DNA of 64,000 nt from Isoetes taiwanensis (taxonomy: Eukaryota; Streptophyta; Lycopodiopsida; Isoetales; Isoetaceae), in contig JAJEKV010000002.1 in NCBI GenBank assembly GCA_021234155.1, forward strand, positions 10,470,725 to 10,534,724, read 5' to 3'. Positions within the stretch are counted from its first letter, which is position 1. The number at the start of each line of letters is the position of its first letter. Positions 33,130 to 43,839 of the stretch are shown piece by piece. Position numbers and translations under genes: made by a program. The notes under the pieces are model-generated. The model was given only the letters and a program-made list of their open reading frames with translations. It was not told the DNA's origin and did no database searches.

Positions 33130-36100
33130 ATGAGGAGGTCAAGAAGCAATCCGAGTTCATCCTTCAGCTCCACGTCGTCTTCCCCAACACGTAGAAGAGC
33201 ATGCAGACTGCTATCGATGCCGAGAAGGAGAAGGAAGAGGTAAGTGTTTTTTTTTTCCTTAAGTCGAACTACTGTATTATTATTTTTTTCAGTTGAGCAT
33301 TTGAACCATACCCATTTACCCATTTGTATTATCGTTGTTACATTTGAGCATCTGAACCATACCCATTATCTATTTTTTTTAAGTCGAACTACTGTATTGT
33401 TATTTTTTCGGTTGAGCATCTGAACCATACCCATTTACCCATTTGTATTATTAAAATGTTACATTTGAACATCTGAAGCATACCCATTATCCATTTGTAT
33501 TATTATCCTATTTTATTATTGTTACATTTGAGCCATACTATTGCATCATTTTCTATTTGCGCTATCGCACTTGGGTCAATCAATATTTTCTTATTTGAGC
33601 ATCCTATTGCATCATTTTCCAATTTGAGATTTTTTTTAGAGTGTGTAACAACAAACTTTTTTGCACATTGTGGGTAGGGTGGAATCTTCTTCACCGTCAA
33701 CTTCTGCGATTGATCCATGTGATGCCGTTTTTGATGAAATGGCACTTTGTTGGTGTAAAAAATGTGCTAGCAGTAGGCGAAAAACATTGGACACTCGAGA
33801 GCAACATAAGTTTGCTTATGGATTGTGTCTGAATGCCCCCATTCAAACAAATGTAAGTGGAGAACGAGATGAGGTGCGTAATATTTGCTAATAAATAGCT
33901 TTATATTTTAAAAAGGATTAGCCAATGCAGTTATCATTGTTCTTTGATCATAGGCATCAACTAGTTCGACTGATGAATCATTGGATGGAGATTTTGCTCC
34001 CGAGCCCGGTCTAACCGAAGCTATTAATAACTTTTTTCCGACAAATGAAGCTGAAGGCACAGAAGTTGCATTTGAGGCCCAAGACAAGAACAATTCAGTC
34101 ATGGATGAGACATTCAATTCAGAGCTATACAAGCCATTATATCCAAAAGCTAAAATATCTCGTTTGGCAACATGTCTATTAATTATAAATCTCCAACATA
34201 AGTGCGGATGGAGCAATAATAGTGTTTCACAACTATTCAAGTAAGCCATTGCTTCGTGTTGTTATTATTATGCAATTGTAATTGCAATTGTAAATCGTGT
34301 TGTTATTATTTTTTTTGTAGCTTGCTAGGGGATATCCTACCAGATGGGCATTGCCTTCCAAGGGATAGACGAGAGGCCTATAAATGTTTGAGTAGTTCCT
34401 CCCCCTGGTATGAAACGACTTTCTATGTTCTATCGTCTTGAGTACTGGTCAGAACTAAAAATTGCCCACTTGCTTGACCCCATGCACATCTTTAAAAATG
34501 TTGGCAACTCATTGTGGAGACACCTAACTGGTGATTGTGATACACTGGCTAGTAGAAATGATTTGAAGGATCAAAATATAATGCCCCAATTATGGCCACC
34601 GCAAAATGGGCAAAAGTGCAAAAGTGCGCCTTCGGTACTAAGCAAACAAGAGAGAAGCAAGTCAAACAGGTGATATCTAGTATGAGAACACCCACAGGTT
34701 ATGGTGCATCTTTGCGTAAGGCATTCACTAAAGACGGTGAGCTTAAAGGATTGAAGACACATGATTGGCACAAGTTTCTACAAGTAAGTCTTTGATTTTC
34801 GTCTTATTATTTCATTTTATTTTCATTTTACCAAGATTTACCTTTCATTTTAGCATGTTCTACCATGTGCAATAGATAATTGCTTGAAATCAAGAATACG
34901 AGATGCCATTTATCGGTTGGGAAAAGTGGCAAGGTACAAAACCTATGGTTTTTTAATTCAATATGAGAAATTATATTAATTACACTTTTGTTTATAAAAT
35001 TTCAAACATAGGTGGGTTTCATTGAAGGAAATTAATGTCTCTGATATACCAAAGATGGAGATTGAAGTTGCTGAGTTATTATGCATCTTAGAGCGAGATT
35101 TTCCTACAAGCTTCTTTGATCTTCAAGTACATCTTCTAATACGTCTTCCAGAGGAGATAGGTTTGGTGGGACCAGCTCCTAGACGTTGGATGTTCTTTCT
35201 GGAAAGATATATGAAAGTTCTAAGAGGATTTGTTCGTCAAATGGCCAGGCCAGAAGGGTGTATGGCAGAAGGACATTTGGTGCAGGAGATCCTTTTCTTC
35301 ATGACAGATGCCACCACATCGATACAAGAGGATGCTCCACATATATGGAAGAAAGAACAATGTGTGGAGGATATGGGAGAGGTTCTTGAAGGCCTTGGGG
35401 TAGAACGCAACCTTGATGATGAGATGTATATGCAGATAAACAAGTTTGTGATGGCAAATTGTGATAGTCTGGATAAATGGAGGGAAAAGTATGACATTGC
35501 ACGAAAAAATGATGAGGATTATAGAAGACACCAAGTCCCAGCAAAAAGATCACGTCGTGCAAAACGCTCAAAGGACACATATGGGCATGAAAAGCTTCCT
35601 AACATCATGCCACGTGAATGGTTAATAGGTCAGATGGAAGAGGATCAAGAAAAGGGCATTGAAATTTCACCAGATGACTATAATGTAGCAGTTGGATGTT
35701 CAAGAAAGGTACATTGTAATCTTTTGCGTGCTAATATATTTTTTGTTGTTGATTATGGTGATAATACATGTGCACTTGTAGGCCAGATTCCATACATCTA
35801 TGTGGGCATACGGCCAACATTTTCGGGTCGCGAGCATTGACAGGGGTAGGGTTACATATGATTGTGGTATTGCGGCATATTTTGAGCAAAAGAATCACTC
35901 CTCTATAAGGGACAACCAGCCAGTAGATAGTAATCTCAATTATGTTGGTCAAATAACAGACATTATTGAAGTTGATTTTCGTTCCTTCAAGGTGAATGTT
36001 CTGAAGGCAAGGTGGTTCAAAGCATCTTATCGAGGACGAAATCGCACGATGAGGCAACATCCTTCAGGTTTTTATGAGGTGAACTCCACTCAATTCTTGA

Positions 36101-36570
36101 AAGACATGGATGAGCCTTTTGTTTTTCCAAGGCAAGTTGAACAAGTTTTTTTTCATAAGAACCAGAAAGATAATGATTGGTGGATTGTGGTTCACGCGAC
36201 CCCTACATCTCGTCGTATGATTGATCCATTAACTTTGCATGATCAATCATGTCATGAAGCAAACCAGACAACTCCTTCCACACTTGAGACTGATATAGTA
36301 ACCTATAATGAAACAGATATTCTAGATCACAACATGGATGATATGCAGAGGACTCAATCTGAAGATGATCAAGATCCAATTGAGAATGATGTGTTACCTT
36401 CACCAATGCAATCACCAAATCATGTTGTTATGGATTATGCCATTGACGAGAATGTTGAAGTTGAGAGTGTGCCCCAACATCTACTGCATCTACGACTTGG
36501 TGATGACGAGTTGGAGGATATTGAACAAGATGTAAGGGACGAGGCATCACTTGCAAGTCTGCCATTGTAA
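33130..36570 (+). pseudogene. CACTA (En/Spm) TNP2-type transposase gene, catalytic core deleted
   Basis: Exons at 33130-33239, 33678-33852, 33954-34240, 34321-34408, 34410-34783, 34854-34933, 35012-35708 and 35782-36570 follow plant TNP2 transposase. They hold a basic Ser/Arg-rich start, a Cys-containing linker, the pre-core block PLYPKAKISRLATCLL, then GMKRLSMFYRLEYW and IAHLLDPMHIFKNVGNSLWRHL. DUF4218-like sequence comes next (FPTSFFDLQVHLLIRLPEEI and RRWMFFLERYMKVLRGFVRQ) and then DUF4216-like sequence (ARFHTSMWAYGQH and YVGQITDIIEVDF). The stretch that should hold most of the DDE core between the second and third blocks is absent (junction near 34408), and a frameshift lies near 34645. 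The second half, from 35012, is well preserved. Confidence 0.85.
33261..33500. repeat. Two tandem 120-base repeats in CACTA intron 1
   Basis: A unit beginning AAGTCGAACTACTGTATT occurs at 33261 and again at 33381. Each holds two copies of a GAGCATCTGAACCATACCCA motif. These could be subterminal repeats or simple tandem growth. Confidence 0.75.
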
Positions 36571-36779
36571 CTATTTTATAGTTATGTACTATTTTATTTA
36601 CATCTATATTTGCACTTGCGAGTTTGGCATTACATTTTATTTTTTTGAATGGTTATGTACAACAATATGTTGCTCTATTTGAACAATAGCCAATTCATAT
36701 ATGGATAATAGTAACTATTGATTCATTTATATGGTTGTCATGCTATATGCAATCTTATGAAGTTAGATGTGACTAATGG

Positions 36780-37292
36780 ATTGACATAAAGCTTGACAAT
36801 AATGATGGGACACTATATGACAATATTAGTGTAATTAGTAGCAACAACTATTGTGGCATATACTATGGCCACACAAACGTTGACAAAATTTGTGATGCTA
36901 AAGGTGCTATTACATTTGATGCTAATAACATCACCTATAATGTCACTAGTTGGAACTGACACTAATACTAATGCTACACGTGTAACAACAAGTAACGCTA
37001 TAATTGCTATTAATAACAACACTTATAATGTCACAGGTGGCACTGACATTAATGCTGCCACTATACGTGCAACAACTAGTGGCGCTATGTTTGCTGCTAA
37101 TAGCGACATCTATAGCGTCATAACAAAATTACTAACACTATGGGTGACATAAGTTGTGACTCTACTCCTGACAGAAATTGCACCACCTATAACATCACCT
37201 ACTTAGAAATGTCACCCATAATGTCGAAATGTATATTTGTCAATGTTGTGGTGATGTTTTGCTGACACTAATTGACCCCTTCTCTTGTAGTG
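36780..37292 (+). mobile_element. CACTA subterminal region and right terminus
   Basis: From 36790 to 37260 short motifs related to ATAATGTCAC and CACTAATGCT recur in both orientations, as in CACTA subterminal regions. The stretch ends at 37292 with CTCTTGTAGTG, the complement of the canonical CACTACAAGAG terminus. The matching left terminus was not found, so the element appears truncated on the left. Confidence 0.7.
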
Positions 37293-37299
37293 GTATAGT

Positions 37300-38149
37300 G
37301 TTCCTAGGAGTCATTCCAAGACAAGTTTAACTTGAGAACGCGAGATAAGCGAATTTGGAGCATGGTACGGGACAATATTCTGCCTTATGCGACTCCACAA
37401 GTAGGTGCTTTCTGCCTACCTCGCAAAAATCTTAACAAAAAACAGTTTGTTTCAAAGGCATACAAGACCCTGCATATGAGATAAGTCTCCCCTCTCAATG
37501 GGAGTTAACTTAGAAGATAACCAAGTCATCCAAGTATGGAAAGGGATCTGGAGGAGCCACTTGCCACCAAAGGTATCCACACTATTATGGCAAATTTTCC
37601 ATAGAGCAATCAGGGGTCAACATATTAGTGAGCAGGTTCAACGGTGATGTATCATCGAGTTGCCCAATGTGTGGGCAAGAAGTAGAAACAACTGAACACT
37701 GTCTCATGAATTGTAGAGAACTCTGCTCAGTATGGGAAAAATTGAAGGACACGTTTGAGATTTCTATTTCAGAAAATGAGATCTTGCTAGGTTTATATCC
37801 ATCATCTTGGCAAACTGAAAAAAGAGTTGCTTTGAATCTATGCAAAGGATGGCTTTTATGGCTAATATGGAAAAGGCGGAGAAACTTTGTGTTCTCCCAA
37901 GAATATCTCCACCCTGATAACCTACGGCCCTCTCTGAAACAAAAGGCCCGCCAATTGAGGAGGAGGAATGGGCTTCCCAAGCCCACGACTTTCTTTCATC
38001 ACTCTTATAAAAGTTTAGCTTCATAGCCCGAGTGGTTATCCTTACATAAACAAAAAATATGATATGTAAGTGTATAATATCACCTGGTGCATGTAAACCA
38101 TTGATGAGTTCCAATTAATATACATCTGATCTTTCAAAAAAAAAAAAAA
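37300..38149 (+). pseudogene. LINE (non-LTR retrotransposon) 3' end with poly(A)
   Basis: About 37530-38026 encodes VWKGIWRSHLPPKVSTLLWQ, then CPMCGQEVETTEHCLMNCRE (the zinc-binding zf-RVT region), then WLLWLIWKRRRNFVF, the usual C-terminus of plant L1-type reverse transcriptases. A ~120-base 3' untranslated stretch and a run of 13 A (38136-38148) follow. The element is 5'-truncated and frameshifted near 37640. It directly follows the CACTA terminus. Confidence 0.85.
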
Positions 38150-38239
38150 GGGATTGAAGTGAAGTCTGTAACTGGAATTGCAGTATTTTCAAAATTTGAA
38201 GATAAAATCTTCATATTCACATGCAAAATTTACAGTCTT

Positions 38240-38608
38240 TTTCTAAGACTCCGTTATGTGCAAAGGTGTGAGGAGTGAAGAGAGAGAGATCTAGCACATC
38301 ATCATATTCATTTATGTCATCCTCATCACCTTCACTTCTTTCACTATCACTTGAGGAAGTGCTTGAGTTATCTTCCTCATCACTATCAACAGATGGTGAA
38401 GCATTGCCACCACCACTCCCTTCTTAATCCTCTTCCTCGTAATTACAAGCCTTTTTAAGAAAATTGATCGTCCTTTGGCGTAGATGATTTTCAGATTTCA
38501 ATTTAAAATCATAGCACAATACTGTCACGTCACTTAGGTTCAGCTCATCCCTACAACCCACTTTTTTGGACTTTCTTCTCTTGCCTTGAGATCTCATTTC
38601 TAACTCAT
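38240..38608 (-). pseudogene. Unrecognised basic/acidic protein fragment at the duplication edge
   Basis: The minus strand reads a basic stretch (RSQGKRRKSKKVGCRDELNL, then LRQRTINFLKKACNYEEED), a stop, and in the same frame a Ser/Asp/Glu-rich stretch (SPSVDSDEEDNSSTSSSDSE). The frame runs into the left limit of the duplicated segment at 38609, where the similarity to a gene ends. I do not recognise it. It may be a host gene cut by the duplication or by the LINE. Confidence 0.3.
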
Positions 38609-39416
38609 ACAGTTTAACACAGTTGTATGGGGCATCTGTGGCGCCTTGTAAGCTGCAACGTGGATTGCAGTCTTGGTGGATCTCATGCCTGTTAGTTCTT
38701 GCCAAGAAAAAAGCGGTAAAAACCTACACCTCTTCCTCTTGCTGTTTGATCTCTCAACTGATGATTTTATCTTCATCTCTACTATAATGTTAAGTTGGAT
38801 GTTCCTTCTTATTGTATCTGCTCCTTTTTATTGCTTGTCTTTAGTTACTGAGTATTCAAGCTAAATGTTTTTGTGAATAAGGGTGGGTTTTATTCCTTTT
38901 CAGTTCGTCTTGCCACTGCCAGTTTATCAATCAATATCTTTCTATTCAAACCATAATGGTATTAATCGATTTAGGTAATGGATATCCATAACCCCAAATT
39001 TCATTGATTAAATTGATCAGGAGACACATTAAGGCCAACAGCATAAGGAAATAGAACATGCCTTCTTCTGTGGACAATTTTAGGTTTGAATTAGGCAGAA
39101 ACAGGAAATGAATTAGATATACCAAATTTTGTAATGAGATCCCTGACAATCAAAATGAAAAATGTCATATGGACCCTGTGATCTATGAGAAGAGAAAATT
39201 ACATATAGTTCAAGAATTAGAAAAAACCAACCTCTTTGGCATTTTTGTTTACTGGTTTATATGATATCTCTATCTTCATTAATGCCAATTATTTTTGGTA
39301 TAATCAACAGAACGCCTTGGACATTCCAGCGTCGTTAGAAGAGATCAATATTTGTGACAAATTTCAATTTGAACTAATCTCCTCGATGGTTTTAAGTACG
39401 CCCGATTTGGGTTGGC

Positions 39417-39780
39417 CTCCCATGGAAACCCTTCCGGCTTTCCATGGAAACCCTTCCGGGTTTTAATGGAAACCCTTCCGGTTTTCAATAAAACCTGGAA
39501 GGGTTTTCATGGAAACCCTTCCTGCTTTTCCAAAGATGGAAATTTAAAGGGTTTCCATGGAAAGCCGGAAGGGTTTCCATATTGGAAAATTCGGAAGGGT
39601 TTCCATGGAAATCCGGAAGGGTTTCCACAAAATTATTTTTTTTCAAAATATTTACACACGTGAGCCTTTATGGCTCACGCCTTTCCACACGGACGCCCGA
39701 CATTAAGATCAAGCGCACGTCACTCAAAATTCAAATTTTGAGTGGAAACCCTTCCCGATTTCCTTGCATGATGGAAACCT
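39417..39780. repeat. Subterminal GGAAACCCTTCCGG repeats, left cluster
   Basis: About ten copies of GGAAACCCTTCCGG or its complement, in both orientations, spaced 20-40 bases apart. The matching right cluster at 41267-41335 has three or four copies. Confidence 0.85.
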
Positions 39781-39884
39781 GTGAGCTCCTTCAGCACAGT
39801 ATCCAAGCAAGCGTACCAGATTTTTATGTCTAACTCTCCCAATAGCTTCCACTTCTACTCTAAATTCTTTCTCTGCTTGCCCCC
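39779..39884 (-). pseudogene. Captured receptor-like kinase exon piece
   Basis: The minus strand encodes [20 protein letters not shown] followed by [15 protein letters not shown], kinase subdomains III-V of a plant receptor-like kinase of the At1g01540 type. It starts right after an intron acceptor (ATACAG, 39885-39890), so intron sequence was captured too and the source was genomic DNA, not a transcript. It ends at the transposon repeat. Confidence 0.75.
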
Positions 39885-40433
39885 TGTATATGAGTCAGAA
39901 AAATGGTATGACATTAGTTTAATCAGGAATAGCCAAAGCATACATACAACTTTCTACTATAGAAGGAAATTTACTTGTTGTTTAGCAGATTTTTCACAGC
40001 ACTTGTTGTGCCTGGCTTCTTTGCTGCAGCATCAGAAGCTACATTGTGATCAAAATAATACAGGACTGCCATCATTGTAGCAGGATGTAGAGAACAAGAT
40101 TCAATAATGGGCTGCGTCTTGCTAGAACTAACTCTATAACTAACTAAGGTCAGGGTCTAGAAGATGAAAAGGGGCTTTTGCACTAACAAAATTGAGTTTA
40201 AATCAATGCTAACTACTAAAACCTCTGCTGAGAGCTCTACTTTCTTGCATTCGCTTACACGATCAGCAAAGAGTACGCTAGCCTGAAAATAAACAACAAA
40301 GAGTACGCTGGCCATTTTCTCAAGCCATGGGCAAACCAGCCGACAATACCACTGCCCTGCCAATCTGACTTTAGCTTCTTTTTTTTTGCATACAGCAAAA
40401 AACAACTTCCATGGGAGCAACAGAAACATATAC

Positions 40434-40570
40434 CTTGTATTAAATATCTCAGGATGCATCTTGTATAGCTGATTGAAACATGCAAACAGGTATTTGTCCT
40501 CTTGCAGTCCATAATTAGAATGTTTTAGCAAATTTGCCACATCAAGAACACCACGGTTCTCTGCCATAAC
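40434..40570 (-). pseudogene. Captured O-GlcNAc transferase (SECRET AGENT-like) exon piece
   Basis: The minus strand encodes NYGLQEDKYLFACFNQLYKM followed by HPEIFNT and a GTATATG donor at 40433. This matches the catalytic-domain segment of plant O-GlcNAc transferases (family stretch with FNQLYK-x-x-PEIF), enzymes that modify nuclear and cytosolic proteins. Only one exon is present, with intron sequence retained downstream. It is part of the transposon's cargo. Confidence 0.7.
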
Positions 40571-40698
40571 CATCATCATCATTGAACTTCAAGCAGCAAA
40601 TTCAATCAAAGAAAGAAATTTTCCAACCTGCCCATGGTGATGGTACTGCAAAAATCATCTGATCCACCGCTCTTCTATGATTATAATGCCCCATTTCG

Positions 40699-40872
40699 AT
40701 TTCTGCAGCTGCAATTCATATGGTTTATCTGCTATCAGAGAATAAGAAATCGATGAAAGAAACTTCTGCAGTTGCAGGAGTTGCAAAGACAACAATAAAA
40801 AACTCTTACAGTTATCTGAGGCCTCATGCGCCCAAGCTTGAGCCGTATTGGTATGCAAAACCAGAAGAACCT
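40699..40872 (+). pseudogene. Captured TFIIB C-terminal exon piece
   Basis: The plus strand encodes ISAAAIHMVYLLSENKKSM, then SAVAGVAKTTIKNSYSYLRP and WYAKPEE, matching the second cyclin repeat and C-terminus of transcription initiation factor IIB (family pattern GVAE-x-TIRNSYKDLYPH). It lacks the rest of the gene and runs on into unrelated sequence. It lies on the opposite strand to the other two captured pieces. Confidence 0.8.
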
Positions 40873-41486
40873 CACCATGGCTATAACAATCAGTTGCGCT
40901 CGCATAAGAAAATGCATAAGGGGCTAAATCATATCTCTGTCAGCGCCATGCCATCGAGACCTAAAAAAAAACCAAAAGCAGATAACCATCAAAAGTAGAC
41001 GAATAATCAGAAAAGGGGGCATCATAGTCCACCAGAAAATCCAGAAAACTAAGAGAAACATCAATTATTTACCTATTTGACAATGAGAAACTCGTCCGAT
41101 TCAAAGAAACAGATGTGGATTGCATGCTTGGTGTGGAATCGTAGGAGAACACGGGATGAATAGCTATGAACGGAAATCTTTCTTCGAAAAATGAAACAGC
41201 CGCACCAATTGAATTGCTCATATTGATTAGTGGTGGATCGCGACCCCCCAAAACTTTATTTCAAGCGGAAACCCTTCCGGGGTTCAAGAATAGGAAACCC
41301 TTCCGGGTTTTGTGAAAATCCGGAAGGGTTTCCATATTTCTAGGTGGGCGGAGATAGTGTGAGCGTAATCTCCTTGGAGGAAGAAAATGCATTAAAAAGT
41401 GACACGGAATATATAGCAACACCGTGTCTTTTTTTCACACAGGAAATTATCATCACGAATCTACTGGGTGGCATAATCTAATCCAA

Positions 41487-42366
41487 AGGACTTACATCAT
41501 TTATGCTGCAATTTTTCTGGTTCTTTTAATCAGTGTTACTGCTGCTATAGCTATATGGTATTACTGTTTCAAAAAAGGGAGACCACAACGAGGTATAGAC
41601 TTGAGTACTTGCACACTGGCTGTAGCCCACCCATAATCCATCGAGATGTCAAAAGTGCTAATATTCTTCTTACCGACAAGTGGCCAAAGCTCAATTTTCT
41701 TACTCTCTAATGGAAGGTTAATCATTTCAGGTACTACAGGACTGAGGAGCTTACACAGAAGAGTGATGTCTACAGTTTTGGAATTGTTTTGCTTGAGCTT
41801 ATTAGCAAAACAATTCCAAAACTGTAGACATCACTCTTACAGGAAGGGAATCAATTGTTTTGCTTGAGCTTATTACAGGAAGGGAATCAATTGTTTTTGA
41901 CGCTCCAAAGAAATATAAGCTTATCAGATTGGGTGAGGCTTTGCCTTAAATCTCGTTTCTTTGATAATTTCACTTGATAATTCTGTTATTGCAAATATAT
42001 ATCTGGTTCACCCATGGTTTAGGCAAGGAACCTCTTGCTTCAGAGGAAAGTCGAGAAAATTGTGGATCCAGCTCTCAAGCGTGCATATAAATTATATCAT
42101 ATAATATTGATGTTTTGTGGAAGATTGCGGAGACTGCAATGTTTTGTGTGGAACCACGCGCCATTCATCGGCCAACCATGAGTGAGGTTGTTCAAGAGCT
42201 GAAGGAAGCATTAGATATGGAAAGTGGAACTGTCAAAATATCTAAAAATGCAGATTTAGCCTTCAGTTCAGAGAAGAAAGATGGCAATCTCAGGGGGCGA
42301 GCTTATATAAGCAGTAATAAGATTTCAACTACATTGCAGAGTGCTAGAACCTTGGACCTTTTATAA
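41487..42366 (+). pseudogene. Kinase gene, copy 2, internally deleted
   Basis: This keeps the membrane-span exon ([16 protein letters not shown]) but fuses it directly to the HRD-containing exon: the sequence matching 4852-5634 of copy 1, with the glycine loop and catalytic Lys, is gone. A second deletion removes the DFG exon half (matching about 5719-5849). Both junctions lie at 2-5-base microhomologies. The last exon (about 42016-42366) is intact and reads [20 protein letters not shown]. With helix C, glycine loop and DFG missing, it cannot encode a kinase. A templated snap-back insertion at 41759-41838 interrupts a third exon. Confidence 0.88.
41759..41838. repeat. 34-bp perfect inverted repeat from a snap-back insertion
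   Basis: The exon piece 41759-41792 is copied in inverse orientation at 41805-41838, separated by 12 bases. The wild-type continuation (CAATTGTTTTGCTTGAGC) then repeats. Copy 1 lacks the inverted piece, so it arose after the duplication. Confidence 0.9.
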
Positions 42367-43839
42367 TCATGAGATTCATGTGGGTTGAATGTGCCGCAAG
42401 ATTGATTTAGCATTGAGCAAATCAAAGTTTATGGAAATTGGGGAATGAGAGTCCCAGGAATTTGATTTGTATATAGTCCAGGGTTATGTTAATTTTAATC
42501 CACATTCACTACCTTTTTCCATGGGATTTTCAATTGTTGACTAATTGGCATCAAGAGATAGAGCCAAAGATGTGATGCATTCGCATGTCGGAAAGTTATA
42601 ACACATGGGGCCCCAAGATTATGCTGTAACACATGTTGTGATTATGCTATTGAAATTGATTCTGTACATAGACATTACAATCAAATTCATGAGAGACAAA
42701 CCGTAGATGACAATAGGAGTAGCATATAGGCCTTACCATAACTAGTCTGCTCAACAAATAGGCATGGTCATGCAGTCATCATTCTCTCTCCAACTAGCTA
42801 AAGTTGTAACTGAAAATAAGACGTCTTGACTTAAGGGAATAATCATCCATTGTTTATGTGCATGGCGTACAATCATGCATCATATATCCATCAATTATTC
42901 AAGAAGATGCAATTCAAAAGTACAAATCCGTTATTGAAGATTGCTTTGACATGTTAGGAAGAAAACACACACGACCATCACGCGAAAATTAACTGTTGAT
43001 ATCCATGACAATGAAGTTGAAACTCTTTTTCTAAGAAAAATGAAGGGCACAATCACCTAGTGCAAGATAAATTCTATGCAATCACCTAGTGCGAGACAAA
43101 TTCCAAGGAACTCTCACCCAATGTGAAACAAATTCTAAATTCAGGGGAACTCTAGCATCCTTCTGGATCATCCAACCTGTTAAAATCGAAATTTTTTGAC
43201 AGGAATTTTTTCCCATGAAGTTTGCAGTGTCAAAATCTACGAGGCTTTGCAGGGTAAATCTACGAGGCTTTTTATACATTTCCGGATAAAATCCAGGTTT
43301 CCATCAGACCCCTCCTAGAGAAAACATACTTGTCAGGTTTTTTAAGTTTGTTCCACACTGCAATCGCCAACATAAGAGAGTTGTCTTTGCGAACTCAAAA
43401 TAATACAAGAGAAGATACAAGAAATACATTTCATTACAGTGAAGAATGCACTCTGCAAGTCATTGCCTACTACATCTTTAATAACTGCAGATACTAGATG
43501 AGCTATATCCAGCAACACATAAAGAAGCGTGTAGCATGAGCTATATCCAGCATGCAACCATATATCTACAAACTGTTGTCTCTCTGTCTCGTCCCCTTAG
43601 GCAAGGTTTTGCTAATGAAAGCATTGAAAGCATGGCCTTGGATTGTGTCTAATAAAAGACAATCTAAGCATGTTAAGAAAGTTCCATTTCAATGACGAGA
43701 AAATGGGAGCCAGCGCCATCTTGAGATTTTAAATTGACTTTCATGTCTGACTTCGATGCCTTAACCTGTGACCAGAAGTAAAACACAAAGGAAATCAAGT
43801 TATGCACACAAAGAAAATTAAGGTCACACTTATGCATCT
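42367..43839. other. Intergenic spacer between convergent genes (copy 2)
   Basis: This is the counterpart of 6458-7908 with scattered differences, including a short duplication of CTACGAGGCTTT near 43238-43270. No gene is recognised. Confidence 0.5.

Larger units (their letters stand above)
39384..41365. mobile_element. 1982-bp transposon carrying fragments of three host genes, 9-bp target duplication
   Basis: Compared with the empty site in copy 1 (TAATCTCCTTGG near 4508), copy 2 has TAATCTCCT on both sides of this segment (39375-39383 and 41366-41374), a 9-bp duplication as made by Mutator-like elements. The two ends are not clearly inverted, but each lies within ~40-100 bases of clusters of GGAAACCCTTCCGG in both orientations (39417-39780 and 41267-41335), which behave as subterminal repeats. 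The inside has no transposase but holds exon pieces of a receptor-like kinase, an O-GlcNAc transferase and TFIIB, with flanking intron sequence. This matches a Pack-type (gene-capturing) non-autonomous element. Confidence 0.88.

Noticed and set aside
36780-37292. Complete CACTA element with both ends
   Set aside because: Only the right end (..CTCTTGTAGTG) was found. No matching CACTACAAGAG left end was seen upstream of 33130.
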